DNA of 62,476 bases from Pseudoxanthomonas jiangsuensis (GCF_010093185.1 NZ_PDWL01000023.1:1-62476), one strand, 5' to 3'. Numbered from the stretch's first letter, positions 1-8,070 are shown. The notes: generated by a model from the letters alone, not told the origin. Numbers and translations are program-made.

Positions 1-101
1 ATTACATCGAGATGTTCTACAACCCGATCCGCCGGCATGGTTCCGCTGGCGGACTGTCACCGGTAGAGTTCGAACGGCGCTACGCGCAAAGTGGCAACTG
101 A
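1..101 (+). CDS. IS3-family transposase OrfB, C-terminal fragment
   Basis: Frame 3 reads YIEMFYNPIRRHGS followed by GGLSPVEFERRYAQSGN and a TGA at 99-101. The YN-x-x-RRHGS/GGLSPVEFE block is the conserved C-terminus of the DDE integrase-type OrfB of IS3-family elements. Only the end of the protein is present because the window starts inside the gene. The stop codon lies about 26 bp from the presumed IS edge, as usual for compact IS3 ends. Confidence 0.8.
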   Translation, partial: YIEMFYNPIRRHGSAGGLSPVEFERRYAQSGN

Positions 102-127
102 GTGTCTACGGAACTCTGGCCGGTCCA
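1..127 (+). mobile_element. Right end of an IS3-family insertion sequence
   Basis: The window opens inside an IS3-family element. The first 101 bases encode the last 32 residues of the OrfB transposase; the sequence after the stop (about 102-127) reads as the terminal inverted repeat, and from about 128 the interrupted efflux gene resumes in a continuous frame on the other strand. The exact IS boundary is inferred from where the CusB homology stops. The rest of the element and any target duplication lie outside the window. Confidence 0.75.
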
Positions 128-1099
128 CTGCTCGGCATCGGGCTGCACCAGCACCTCGGCGAACATGCCCGGCACCAGCCGACGCTGCGGGTTGCGCAGC
201 ACAATTCGCGCCCGCTGCGTGCGACTGGCCATGTCGACCTGGGGAAGCAACGCCTGGATCTGTCCGGCAAAGCGCTCTGCCGGCCATGCACTGACCGTGG
301 CCTGCACTGAGGTCCCCGGTCGCAAGGTGCCCAGCGCCGCCTGGGGCACCGAGGCCTCCAGCCACAGCGTGTCCAGCCCATTGATCTTGAAAAGTGGCGT
401 ACCGGGCATCACCGTCTGCCCCTCGCGTGCAAGGATCTCGGTCACGACACCATTGTGGTCTGCGCCAAGCACGACGCCACTTCTGACCGAGGCGCCAGAA
501 GGAACGCCCAACGAACGCAAACGTTGTTGCGCGGCGCCCTGTAGCTCACGCGCGCTCGCGGACTGAGCTTGGCTCAGCGCATGGGCTTCGGCGATGGCGG
601 CGTTCCATGCCGGGGCCTGCACTGTGGCCAGCGCTTGACCACGACGAACCTCGGTAAACGGCGCCTTTACCTGCACGTGGGTGATCAAGCCTTCCATGCG
701 CGCACTGACCACGGTTTCCTGGGTCAGATCCCACGTCAGCGTGCCCGGCACGCGTACGGCACTTCCTAGTGACTCTACCGCCACTTCTTGAGTGCGTATG
801 CCCACGTTCTGCTGCAGGCGCGGATCGATCTGCGTTCCGCCCCCCATGGCCTCATCTGCGTATTTGGGCAGCAACTCCATATCCATGAACGGAGATTTGC
901 CCGGCTTGTCGAATCGCTGCTCCGGCGCCATGGGGTCGTACCAGTACAGCACCTTGCGTGCTTGATCTGCGCCGCTCTTGCCGATGGGTGGGGTGGTATC
1001 AGAGGTTCGAGTCATCCAGGCATAGCCGCCGGCAAAGCCGAGCGCGAGCAACCCGAGGGCCACGGCGAGCTGTGTGAGACGCGTTTTGGTCGGGCTCAT
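80..1099 (-). pseudogene. cusB: CusB-like RND efflux periplasmic adaptor, 3' end cut by IS3 element
   Basis: This is the membrane-fusion protein of a heavy-metal RND pump, which links an inner-membrane antiporter to a TolC-type channel. The N-terminus has a membrane anchor (about residues 10-28), then a heavy-metal-binding segment (YWYDPM...FDKPGKSPFMDMELLPKY) typical of CusB, then barrel-sandwich and beta-barrel regions. The frame overlaps cusC by 4 bp. Host homology ends near residue 324; the last 15 or so residues (TGQSSVDTQLPLCA) are translated from the insertion sequence. The membrane-proximal C-terminal domain is therefore missing and the product is probably not functional. The RND pump (cusA) expected next is not in the window, so the IS separates it from its partners. 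CusB is assigned from the metal-binding segment and copper context; a silver role is equally possible. Confidence 0.85.
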
Positions 1100-2400
1100 G
1101 GCGTGTTCTCCTCATGGGGCAGCAGATAGGCCAGTGCCGCCCAGGCACGGCCCTGTTCGCCCAGCAGGCGGGCGTTCTCCAGTTGCAGTTCGATCTCATC
1201 GCGCCGCGCTTCCAGCCACGGCTGCAGGTCGGCACCGGCGCCGTAGGCAGCCAACGCCGTGCGTGCGCGATCGCGCGCCAAAGGCAGGCTCTGCGTGTTC
1301 TGACGCTCTAACTGGCCGGTTAATCCGCGCCATCGCGCCATCGCGCGGTGTACCGACTCGGCTTGGATGCGCCGGGCCTCATCGCGCTCTGCGGACACCG
1401 CCTCCAGCTCGGCCCGTCGTGCCGCGATGCCTCGTGCTTGGCGGTTCTTCTGGAACAGCGGCAGGCCCACGCCCACTTCCACCATGAGCATGTCGCTGCG
1501 CGCCATGCCGTCGGGTGCGCGCTCGCGACGTCCGTAGGTGAGTTCTACACTCCAATCCGGACGGGTCTGGGCCACCGCCGCATCCACCTGGGCCTGGGCA
1601 ACGTCCTGGCGTGCCTCCCAGGCCAGTAGCGGCGCGTGTTGGTCCAGCTTGGCCAGCAGTTGGGTGGGCTCCAATGGCAACTGCGAAAAATCCGGGGCCG
1701 GACCGCTGGCCAGTACCGTTTCAGGTGAGATACCCAACCATCGCGCCAGACCGGCCTGTGCCGCGGCGTGCTCCGCATGTATCTGTTCGAGGCGATCGTC
1801 CAACTGCAGTAGCGCGGCCTGGGCGGCAAGCACGTCGCTGGCCCCTGCCGTGCCGCCTGCCAAGCGCGCACGCGCCGCACGCTCGGCGATGCGCGCCGGC
1901 TCGCGCAAACCCTCCAACGCATCTACGGCCTGCTGGGTACTCCACAGCTCGATCCAGGCCTGCGCAGCTGCTTGGGCCACCATCTGTTGTTCGGCCAACG
2001 ACAGTGAGCGCGCTTGCGCCAGCGTCGCTTGAGCCAGCGCTTGCTCGGCACGTCGTTTCGCACGCGCAGGAAACTCCTGCATCAGACCGACCTGCTGGGT
2101 GGTCATCTCATCGGCGCGCAGGCTGAAGGCATCGGGTCCGCTGACGGGCCAGTTCGCCAGCCCCACGATCAAACGTGGGTCGGGCAGCGCGCCAGCACGC
2201 GCGGCTTCTTCAGTACTGGCATCGATCTGGGATCGGCGCACCTGCAGGGTAGGGGCGTTGGCAAGCGCCCGTTGTGGGGCTTCTGTGTAGCTGATCGGGA
2301 TAGCGGGCGGTGCTGCCACCACAGGACCACTGAGCGCCAGGGCAAACACGAATCCACACGCCATCCTGCGCCTTGCATGCAAGAAGAAAGACATCTCCAT
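1096..2400 (-). CDS. cusC: TolC-family outer membrane factor, CusC/CzcC-like
   Basis: Outer-membrane channel component of the Cus-type RND pump, 434 residues, in the usual size range. The ATG at 2400 is chosen because GGAGG lies 4 bp upstream; upstream in-frame codons add a sequence unlike a signal peptide. The chosen start gives a signal peptide (FVFALALSGPVVA). The remainder is the repeated alpha-helical TolC pattern with long Ala/Gln-rich helices. Its stop overlaps the start of the adaptor (ATGA), so the two were translationally coupled. With cusB truncated and the pump displaced, this channel may be orphaned unless it pairs with another RND system such as czcBA in this island. Confidence 0.85.
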   Translation of the reverse strand: MEMSFFLHARRRMACGFVFALALSGPVVAAPPAIPISYTEAPQRALANAPTLQVRRSQIDASTEEAARAGALPDPRLIVGLANWPVSGPDAFSLRADEMTTQQVGLMQEFPARAKRRAEQALAQATLAQARSLSLAEQQMVAQAAAQAWIELWSTQQAVDALEGLREPARIAERAARARLAGGTAGASDVLAAQAALLQLDDRLEQIHAEHAAAQAGLARWLGISPETVLASGPAPDFSQLPLEPTQLLAKLDQHAPLLAWEARQDVAQAQVDAAVAQTRPDWSVELTYGRRERAPDGMARSDMLMVEVGVGLPLFQKNRQARGIAARRAELEAVSAERDEARRIQAESVHRAMARWRGLTGQLERQNTQSLPLARDRARTALAAYGAGADLQPWLEARRDEIELQLENARLLGEQGRAWAALAYLLPHEENTP

Positions 2401-2474
2401 AAGACCTCCGGACAAACGACAACGAGCGCGCTGCAATGCATGCAGCACGAGCACGGGTCAATCCAGGAGGGGGC

Positions 2475-2870
2475 TTAAATCAGCAGGCTACAGAAGCGCT
2501 GCAGGGGAGGCGGATCGGACACGCACACCGGAACATCCCGATAGAACTGCGCGTGTACCGGTGGCAACAGAGCCTGCGCCAGCGCGAAGGCGACCAGCGC
2601 CGGCTGGTAAGGCACTTGAGGGGCCTTCGCATCGGCCGTGGTGATGTGATCGCGCAGGCAATGCTGGTCGCACAACGCCGGAGCATCGGGATCCGGCGCG
2701 GGCATCTCTTCGCAACTGACCATCAGGGTCGCTTGTCCAGCTTCCACCGATTCCAGCGGACAGGCGTAGGCCACCAGCGCCAGCTGCTGCAACAGCAGCG
2801 CCCACAGTCCCAGCCATGCCAGTCGGGCACGAGGGCGGGAACGCCGCCATCGCCTGAGCAGCTTCACCAT
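2475..2870 (-). CDS. Small membrane/exported protein upstream of cusCB, function unknown
   Basis: A 131-residue protein I do not recognise. It starts with a very basic stretch (RRWRRSRPRARLA), has one hydrophobic segment (about residues 18-35) resembling a signal or anchor, and then an exported-looking part with Cys residues at AYACP, VSCEE, ALCDQHC and RFCSLLI. The C-terminus PPPLQRFCSLLI resembles the short conserved tails of small proteins that accompany metal RND operons. It is the first gene of the cus transcript, 74 bp before cusC and directly downstream of the FNR/ANR-type promoter. No strong ribosome binding site precedes the ATG at 2870, so the exact start is uncertain. Confidence 0.6.
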   Translation of the reverse strand: MVKLLRRWRRSRPRARLAWLGLWALLLQQLALVAYACPLESVEAGQATLMVSCEEMPAPDPDAPALCDQHCLRDHITTADAKAPQVPYQPALVAFALAQALLPPVHAQFYRDVPVCVSDPPPLQRFCSLLI

Positions 2871-2951
2871 GACAGCTCACGCACGCCCGAAGCAGCGCCT
2901 GCGGACGCTGGGCGGATCAGGGTAGGGGACGTGCCAGCTCTCATGATGGCC

Positions 2952-2993
2952 AGTCTAGCCCTCTTGGGGCCGACTGGCATTGATCAAGATCAA
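2952..2993 (-). promoter_or_regulatory. FNR/ANR-type (Crp-Fnr family) class II promoter of the cus operon
   Basis: On the minus strand a perfect TTGAT-N4-ATCAA dyad lies at 2980-2993 (TTGATCTTGATCAA), followed by exactly 22 bp and TAGACT at 2952-2957. If TAGACT is the -10 element, the dyad is centred at -41.5, the classic class II position for FNR/ANR/DNR activators. The first gene begins about 75 bp downstream of the inferred start point. Dyad and spacing are seen directly; activation under low oxygen is inferred from the family's known mode of action. Confidence 0.7.
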
Positions 2994-3112
2994 GCCGCAG
3001 CAAGGTTCCAGCGTAAGGCAAGCTGCACAAATAGCGGTATCCGAATGGCCTCCGCGGCCTGCCTGGCTCCGGATCTAACACCATTGGTCCTGGCTAGTCG
3101 CCTTACGCTGTG

Positions 3113-3150
3113 AAAATTCCCCGCTCCAATCAACTCAGAGGAGAGCGGGG
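3113..3150 (-). terminator. Rho-independent terminator after the helical protein gene
   Basis: An 8-bp stem CCCCGCTC / GAGCGGGG (3119-3126 with 3143-3150) is followed on the minus strand by AATTTTC, a short U-run. It lies 25 bp past the stop of the gene ending at 3175. Confidence 0.6.
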
Positions 3151-3174
3151 TAATGGAAGCTTGCAGTCTGCCAT

Positions 3175-3546
3175 TTACCTCGCTGCCGCCTCGGCTTCGT
3201 GGAGCTTTGCAAGCTCCTCGTATTCCGTAGCGGCTTCTTCCTTCAACTTGACCAGCTTATCGCAGTGTCTGGCCAGAGTTTGGTCCGTGGCCGTCCCACT
3301 CTTGAAGGCTTGATGATTATGGCGATACGTGTTGCGCATCGTCTTGTGCGTTTCGGCTTCTGCCAGGGCTTCGCGGGCCAGCGTGCGGTAATACGCGGCG
3401 ATGGCCAGATGGTTCTCCGGCTTGTCCGCGATATCGTTCAGGAGCGTTATGACCGGTTCTTCGGTGGGCTGCTGCGCATAGACCGGAATGGCTACGGCGA
3501 ACATCGCACACAACATCATGACCCAAGACGCTTTGACAGACTTCAT
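3175..3546 (-). CDS. Periplasmic helical protein of the copper regulon, function unknown
   Basis: A 123-residue protein with a clear signal peptide (residues 1-24, cleavage near VYAQQ) and an otherwise all-helical, charged mature part (AREALAEAETHKTMRNTYRHNHQAFKS, then KLKEEAATEYEELAKLHEAEAAA). Mature His residues and Met are available for metal contact, but no named motif is visible. AGGAG lies 7 bp before the ATG at 3546. It is transcribed alone from its own copper-type box (3586-3640), divergently from the electron-transfer operon, and ends at a terminator. I do not recognise a named family; a small periplasmic copper-buffer or stress protein is the reasonable guess. Confidence 0.7.
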   Translation of the reverse strand: MKSVKASWVMMLCAMFAVAIPVYAQQPTEEPVITLLNDIADKPENHLAIAAYYRTLAREALAEAETHKTMRNTYRHNHQAFKSGTATDQTLARHCDKLVKLKEEAATEYEELAKLHEAEAAAR

Positions 3547-3585
3547 TGAAATCTCCTGATGGGCTGGGCAGGTATGCCCGGTGCC

Positions 3586-3640
3586 AGCCTAGGAAAGCCC
3601 TTCTTTCATCTGAATGACCCATTCATTACATTTCTGCAAT
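3586..3640 (-). promoter_or_regulatory. Copper-type box and promoter, copy E
   Basis: Read on the minus strand: ATTGC, 6 bp, GTAAT (3625-3640), 6 bp, GTCATT (3613-3618), 21 bp, TAGGCT as -10 (3586-3591). Spacing is identical to the boxes at 3738, 11821, 25621 and 26235. The start codon at 3546 lies about 33 bp after the inferred transcription start. Binding by CopR is inferred. Confidence 0.7.
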
Positions 3641-3737
3641 GCGCTGGTCACTTCGGAGGCGGCTGAGTGCGTCCACGAGAGGAGCGAATTCAATACGCGC
3701 ATCATTGATCCAAAGGTCTTGGTTGAATGACGAGACG

Positions 3738-3792
3738 ATTGCAGCATCGTAATGGCGGGGTCATCCCGTCGACAGCTTGCCGTACGTAGGGT
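3738..3792 (+). promoter_or_regulatory. Copper-type box and promoter, copy A
   Basis: ATTGC (3738-3742), 6 bp, GTAAT (3749-3753), 6 bp, GTCATC (3760-3765), 21 bp, TAGGGT as -10 (3787-3792). It drives the five-gene operon starting at 3896, leaving a leader of about 100 nt. It is divergent from copy E, roughly 100 bp away. Confidence 0.72.
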
Positions 3793-3895
3793 GGAAGCGA
3801 ACAAGCCGGCCACAGACGCGGACCGGTTTCTTTTGTGGGTGCGCCGCATCCGCCGGTTCCCGATGGGAATCGCCGCCAACTTATCGGAGGTTGTC

Positions 3896-4423
3896 ATGAG
3901 GCATTATCGTCGGCCGTCACTGGTGATCGTTTGTTTGCTTGGTGGGATGCTCGCCGGCTCAGCGCTGGCCGATGACGACAAGCACAAGCATGGTCAGTCA
4001 GGCGCCATGGGGCAGTCGCCCGCCAGCATGAGCGCCCCAGCGGCGCCCCATCCCCCGGCGGCACATGCTCCGGGTCCGCAGTCGCCTGCTTCCCCGAATT
4101 CGCCTGCCACGCCCGACGTCATGGCTTCGCATATGGAGGAAATGGCAACGATGATGCGTGAACGGGGAAAGGCCATGGAAGCGATGGGCCGCCAGATGCA
4201 GGAAGGCAGCACGCAGATGCATCAGCAGGCCATGTCGATGAAGGCAGGAGACACGTCCACGCACAATGACATGGACATGTCCGCCGCGATGCAGCACATG
4301 GAACAGATGAAGAAGGATATGGAGAACTGCGAGCGGCAGATGCAGCAAGTCGATTCGACCATGCAGAAGATGGATTCGAGCATGGGCGGCGGCATGGCCA
4401 AGAAGAAGATGGGCCATATGTAG
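3896..4423 (+). CDS. Met/His-rich periplasmic protein, putative copper-binding
   Basis: A 175-residue exported protein that opens the electron-transfer operon. The ATG at 3896 has GGAGG 5 bp upstream and gives a signal peptide ending in ALA-DDD. The mature protein is Pro/Ala/His-rich at first (DDDKHKHGQSGAMGQ; many Pro and His to about residue 75) and then an amphipathic helix dense in Met: HMEEMATMMRERGKAMEAMGRQM, MHQQAMSMK, DMDMSAAMQHMEQMKKDM, ending KKKMGHM. Met-rich segments of this kind bind Cu(I) in CopA/CopK/CusF-like periplasmic proteins (family knowledge). It is 12 bp upstream of the reductase, whose own periplasmic part is also Met/His-rich. A role as copper buffer or donor for that complex is inferred. 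Confidence 0.75.
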   Translation: MRHYRRPSLVIVCLLGGMLAGSALADDDKHKHGQSGAMGQSPASMSAPAAPHPPAAHAPGPQSPASPNSPATPDVMASHMEEMATMMRERGKAMEAMGRQMQEGSTQMHQQAMSMKAGDTSTHNDMDMSAAMQHMEQMKKDMENCERQMQQVDSTMQKMDSSMGGGMAKKKMGHM

Positions 4424-4435
4424 GAGGCGGCCGCT

Positions 4436-6571
4436 GTGTCGACGGAGAGCTTCATGGGGTGGAGGCGAATCGTTGCCCTGGCCGTGCTGGCGATGTCGCT
4501 GGCGTATGCTGCGGCCGGCGCTCAGACAACCGCCGATCCGCACGCTGTTCATCCACCGAACAAGACCAACAGCACGGCGGCCGCTGGAACGACAGCCGCG
4601 CAAGACAGCAGTTCGATGGGTGGCATGCCGATGGAACCCGCGCCGTCGGCTGACGCGCCGATGGGCGACGACGATCACGCTGACCAAGCCGCAAACATGG
4701 CGGCGCCGCAACCGGCTGTCGGGGGCGCATCGATGCAAGGCAGCAGCCCGATGCAGGGCATGCCGATGGGCACCCCACCCCCGGCTGACGCAGGCATGGG
4801 CGATGACGACCATGCCGCGCATCACCCTGACGCGGCTGGCGGCATGCCGGCTGCGGCAGGTGCGTCGATGGGCGGCTCCATGGGCGGCATGATGGACGAC
4901 ATGATGCGCGGCTGCCGCGGAGACGAGTGCGGTCGCGATCGGCGCCTCAACAAGCTGCTGTATCCCCAACTGATGGCTCTGCCGGACCTTCCGCCGGAGC
5001 GGCGTGCCAGCGTCGAGCAGCTCGCCCACCATCGGATGCACGAAGGCATCCAGCAGTTGGCGACCCTGTCGTCGGAGGCGTCGCATGCGGTTCAACGCAA
5101 CGACTACGCCGGCTTGCAGGAGGCGTCTGATCGGATGCGCGTGGCCTGGGGCGAGTTTGACAGCGGCCTGTCGGCCTACCGCGCGCTGGCCGAAGGACAG
5201 GCGCCGCGCGGCATCGCGTTGGACTGGTTCCGTCGCGAAATGAATCTGACCGATCCCCTGACCACGGTCCCGGCGCACGGGGTCTTCGGCCTGTCGGGCT
5301 TTCACTACTTCACGATGGCGCTGCTGTCGGCTTTTGCCTTGCTGGGTGCGTGGATGTACGTCGCCCGCAACCGGCGTACGAACGCGGTGCTGGCCACGTT
5401 GCGCACGGGAGCACCGGCGTCTCCGGCGTCCTCCCCGGCACCGCGTGCCGGCGCATCGCCAGGCCCCGCGGTACAGGCACCTGCCGTTGCTTCGCCCGAA
5501 GGCGCCCCGCAGGCGCGCACGCCTGCGTCCACCACGGGCAGTTGGGTCGGCAAGCTGCGGGTCGCGCGCATCTTCCCGGAGACATCCCGGGTCAAGACGT
5601 TCCGCCTGGCACCCGTCGAGGGGACAGGTGCCCTGCCTTTCGAGTTCGAGCCCGGCCAGTTCCTCACGCTCTCCGTGCCCTCGGAAGGGAAACAGGTCAA
5701 GCGCTCTTATTCGATCGCCTCATCGCCATGCTGCCATGGCTGGTGCGACCTGACCGTCAAGCACGAAAGCGGCGGCATCGTGTCCGGATACCTCCACGAA
5801 CACGTCCAGGAAGGCGATCTGCTCGATGCGTCCGGCCCGTACGGCCGCTTCACCTTCCGCGGCGTCGAGTCCGACAGCGTCGTGCTCTTGGGGGGCGGTG
5901 TCGGCATCACGCCGTTGATGAGCTCGATCCGCTACCTGACCGACCAGAGCTGGAACGGCCGGATCGACCTGGTCTACGCCTGCAAGGACCTGGAGAACGT
6001 GATCTTCCACGACGAGCTGAACCAGCTTGCCCGTCGGCATCCGAACCTGCATGTGTCCATCGTGTTGAGTGAGGAGTCATCAGAGGAGTGGACCGGCGCA
6101 CGCGGGTTCATCACCGCCGAACTGCTGGGGCAGATCCCCGAGATCCGCTCGCGCCGCATCCACCTGTGCGGTCCGCCGGTGATGATGGATGCGGTGCGCA
6201 ACGAGCTGGGCAAGCTGGGCATCGATCCGGCGTCGATACACTCCGAGCTGTTCCTGAGCCCGCCCAAGCCGGCGACGCCCGAACCGGGCCAAGCCGGCGA
6301 CACCGCTGCGGCCGTGACATGCCGCTTCGAGCGATCCGGGAAAAGGGCGCCGCTGATCGCCGGCCAGACCGTCCTCGAGGCCGCCGAAGAAGTCGGCGTC
6401 CCGATCGAGTACGCGTGCCGGCAGGGCTACTGCGGCATCTGCAAGGTGAAACTGCTCTCGGGCGAGGTCACCATGGCGGTGGACGACAGCCTGACCCCGC
6501 TCGACCGCTCGTCGGGGATGATCCTGGCCTGCCAGGCGAAAGCGTCGGCCGACATCTCGGTGGATGCCTAG
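4436..6571 (+). CDS. Membrane-anchored NAD(P)H:FAD/2Fe-2S reductase fused to a Met/His-rich periplasmic domain
   Basis: A 711-residue fusion starting at GTG 4436 (GGAGG 8 bp upstream). Residues 8-29 form a signal peptide or anchor. Residues 30-160 are low-complexity and rich in Met, His and Asp (MGGMPMEP, MGDDDHAD, MQGMPMG, HAAHHPD, MGGMMDDMM) and look copper-binding. Residues 160-285 are a helical domain that begins with a Cys pair (CRGDEC). One membrane span lies at about 291-310, then a Pro/Ala linker to about 368. Residues 370-610 are a ferredoxin-reductase-type module with RSYS at 423-426 (flavin), GGGVGITP at 486-493 (nicotinamide) and CGPP at 578-581. Residues 628-711 are a plant-type 2Fe-2S domain with Cys 661, 666, 669 and 699. 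The predicted topology puts the metal-binding part outside and the reductase inside. It probably feeds the cytochrome b-like partner, which starts at the next base after its stop. Confidence 0.85.
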   Translation: MSTESFMGWRRIVALAVLAMSLAYAAAGAQTTADPHAVHPPNKTNSTAAAGTTAAQDSSSMGGMPMEPAPSADAPMGDDDHADQAANMAAPQPAVGGASMQGSSPMQGMPMGTPPPADAGMGDDDHAAHHPDAAGGMPAAAGASMGGSMGGMMDDMMRGCRGDECGRDRRLNKLLYPQLMALPDLPPERRASVEQLAHHRMHEGIQQLATLSSEASHAVQRNDYAGLQEASDRMRVAWGEFDSGLSAYRALAEGQAPRGIALDWFRREMNLTDPLTTVPAHGVFGLSGFHYFTMALLSAFALLGAWMYVARNRRTNAVLATLRTGAPASPASSPAPRAGASPGPAVQAPAVASPEGAPQARTPASTTGSWVGKLRVARIFPETSRVKTFRLAPVEGTGALPFEFEPGQFLTLSVPSEGKQVKRSYSIASSPCCHGWCDLTVKHESGGIVSGYLHEHVQEGDLLDASGPYGRFTFRGVESDSVVLLGGGVGITPLMSSIRYLTDQSWNGRIDLVYACKDLENVIFHDELNQLARRHPNLHVSIVLSEESSEEWTGARGFITAELLGQIPEIRSRRIHLCGPPVMMDAVRNELGKLGIDPASIHSELFLSPPKPATPEPGQAGDTAAAVTCRFERSGKRAPLIAGQTVLEAAEEVGVPIEYACRQGYCGICKVKLLSGEVTMAVDDSLTPLDRSSGMILACQAKASADISVDA

Positions 6572-7258
6572 ATGGGCAGGCACGATCGCATCGCCGCGAC
6601 GATCATCGTGTCGATGCTGGCGGTGCTGTGGCTGGGCTTCCTGGTACACCGCGCTCCGTTCTTCGCCGGTAGCCTGTGGGGTGGCGTGTTCGGCGTCGTG
6701 GGCGCCGCGTTCTTGCTGGTGCCGCTCGTCTACACCGTGGTCAAGCGCAGCGCCACGCTACGCCGCGCATTCACCCGCGAGCACAGCTTCGCCGCATTGC
6801 TGCAGGCGCACGTGTATTTCGGCCTGATCGGCGCGCTGCTGGCCATCATCCATAGCGGGCACAAGTTCCAGAGCGTGCTCGGGATCGCGCTGACGGCGTC
6901 GATGCTGCTGAGCGTGCTCACCGGGTTCATCGGCCAGCATTACCTGCGCTACGTCGCCGAGAACATCCGCGAGAAGAAGACACAGCTCGACGGCCTGTGG
7001 CGCCTCCTGGATGGGGCGTACTGGGCCTACGCGCAGGCGCCGGCAGGCGGCGCCGGCACGGCCAAGGCCGGCGCCGAACTGCTGCCGCTGGCGTCCGGCG
7101 CCGGCGACCTGCAGTACTCAATCCAGTTCCAGGAGCGGGTGCGCAAGCTGTTCACCGGCTGGCTGTCGGCGCACATCGCGTTCTCGATCGTCTTCTATCT
7201 CCTGCTGGCGCTGCACATTTGGGCCGGCATCTACTTCGGGCTGCGCTGGTTCAGATGA
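6572..7258 (+). CDS. Cytochrome b-like integral membrane protein, putative di-heme electron conduit
   Basis: A 228-residue protein with about five membrane spans (residues 8-27, 33-57, 76-95, 104-122, 200-225). His80 and His94 lie on one helix and His201 and His215 on another; both pairs are 14 residues apart, the spacing that stacks two b-type hemes in ferric-reductase/NOX-like and related quinol-oxidising cytochromes. The loop at 125-190 (ENIREKKTQLDGLWRLL) is probably cytoplasmic. The ATG follows the reductase stop with no gap and the 3' end overlaps the heptaheme gene by 4 bp, so the three are translationally coupled. I infer it carries electrons from the 2Fe-2S/FAD reductase to the periplasmic cytochrome. 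No family name can be given from sequence alone; heme b ligation is inferred from His spacing. Confidence 0.75.
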   Translation: MGRHDRIAATIIVSMLAVLWLGFLVHRAPFFAGSLWGGVFGVVGAAFLLVPLVYTVVKRSATLRRAFTREHSFAALLQAHVYFGLIGALLAIIHSGHKFQSVLGIALTASMLLSVLTGFIGQHYLRYVAENIREKKTQLDGLWRLLDGAYWAYAQAPAGGAGTAKAGAELLPLASGAGDLQYSIQFQERVRKLFTGWLSAHIAFSIVFYLLLALHIWAGIYFGLRWFR

Positions 7259-8058
7259 GTCGAAAGGGAACGATCATCGTCGCGCTGCTCGCGGTGCTGG
7301 CGTCGGTGGCAGCACTCGCGCTGTGGAAGGCGGTGCCGCAGACGCTGCACGTCGCGACGTGGCAGAGCATGGCCTCGCCTGGCCCACTGTCCAGCGCGCA
7401 TGCGTTCCTGCAGGAGGATTGCGCGGCGTGCCACACGCCGGTCAAGGGGGTGCAGGATGCGACCTGCGTTGCCTGCCATGCCAACGAAACCGCCCTCCTG
7501 CAGCGGCAGCCGACGGCGTTCCATGCCGACATCGCCGAGACGAACAACTGCGTGGCCTGCCACAAGGAACATGACGCCGGTCGCAGCCTGCGCGGCATGG
7601 ACCATGCGGCGCTGACCGACATCATCGTGCGATGGCTCGATCGTGCTCCGGAGCGCCACGAGGGCGCGCTGCTGCTCGCGCACGTGAAGGCGCACAGGCC
7701 AGAGGCGCTGCCCGGCAACGTCTCGCTCGCCAGCGGCATGACCTACAAGGAGACGCTGCTGGACTGCGCGAGCTGCCACAAGACCACGGACCCTCACGTC
7801 CAGGTGTTCGGAAACGATTGCGCGACATGCCACGGCACCGGCACGTGGTCGATCGCCGGGTTCAGGCATCCCTTGCCCAGTTCCACCGAGTGCGGCCAGT
7901 GCCATCTCGCGCCGCTCAGCCACTACAAGGAGCACTTCTCGATGATGTCCAAGCCGATTGCGGGTGTCCGGAATGCGCAGCCCGAGCAATGCTACCTCTG
8001 CCACCAGACCACGTCTTGGAACGACATTCGCGGGGTGGGCATCTACGACCACCATTGA
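7255..8058 (+). CDS. Heptaheme c-type cytochrome, membrane-anchored, cytochrome c3-like
   Basis: A 267-residue protein with an uncleaved N-terminal anchor (about residues 5-24) and seven CXXCH heme-attachment motifs at 56-60, 71-75, 99-103, 171-175, 189-193, 213-217 and 246-250. Additional His residues (for example 90, 105, 117, 135, 143, 181, 223, 227) can provide the second axial ligands for bis-His hemes, as in cytochrome c3/NapC-type wires. The spacing falls into a three-heme N-terminal cluster, a heme-free stretch (104-170) and a four-heme C-terminal cluster. It must be exported and matured by cytochrome c biogenesis, so it sits on the periplasmic side. The gene starts inside the cytochrome b stop codon (ATGA). 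It is the likely exit of the electron chain. Confidence 0.88.
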   Translation: MSRKGTIIVALLAVLASVAALALWKAVPQTLHVATWQSMASPGPLSSAHAFLQEDCAACHTPVKGVQDATCVACHANETALLQRQPTAFHADIAETNNCVACHKEHDAGRSLRGMDHAALTDIIVRWLDRAPERHEGALLLAHVKAHRPEALPGNVSLASGMTYKETLLDCASCHKTTDPHVQVFGNDCATCHGTGTWSIAGFRHPLPSSTECGQCHLAPLSHYKEHFSMMSKPIAGVRNAQPEQCYLCHQTTSWNDIRGVGIYDHH

Positions 8059-8070
8059 CCGGACAGGCCG

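Noticed and set aside
3589..3897. A 102-codon minus-strand open frame between the copper boxes
   Set aside because: It spans both predicted promoters (copies E and A), has no ribosome binding site and no domain pattern; intergenic regulatory sequence explains the region better.
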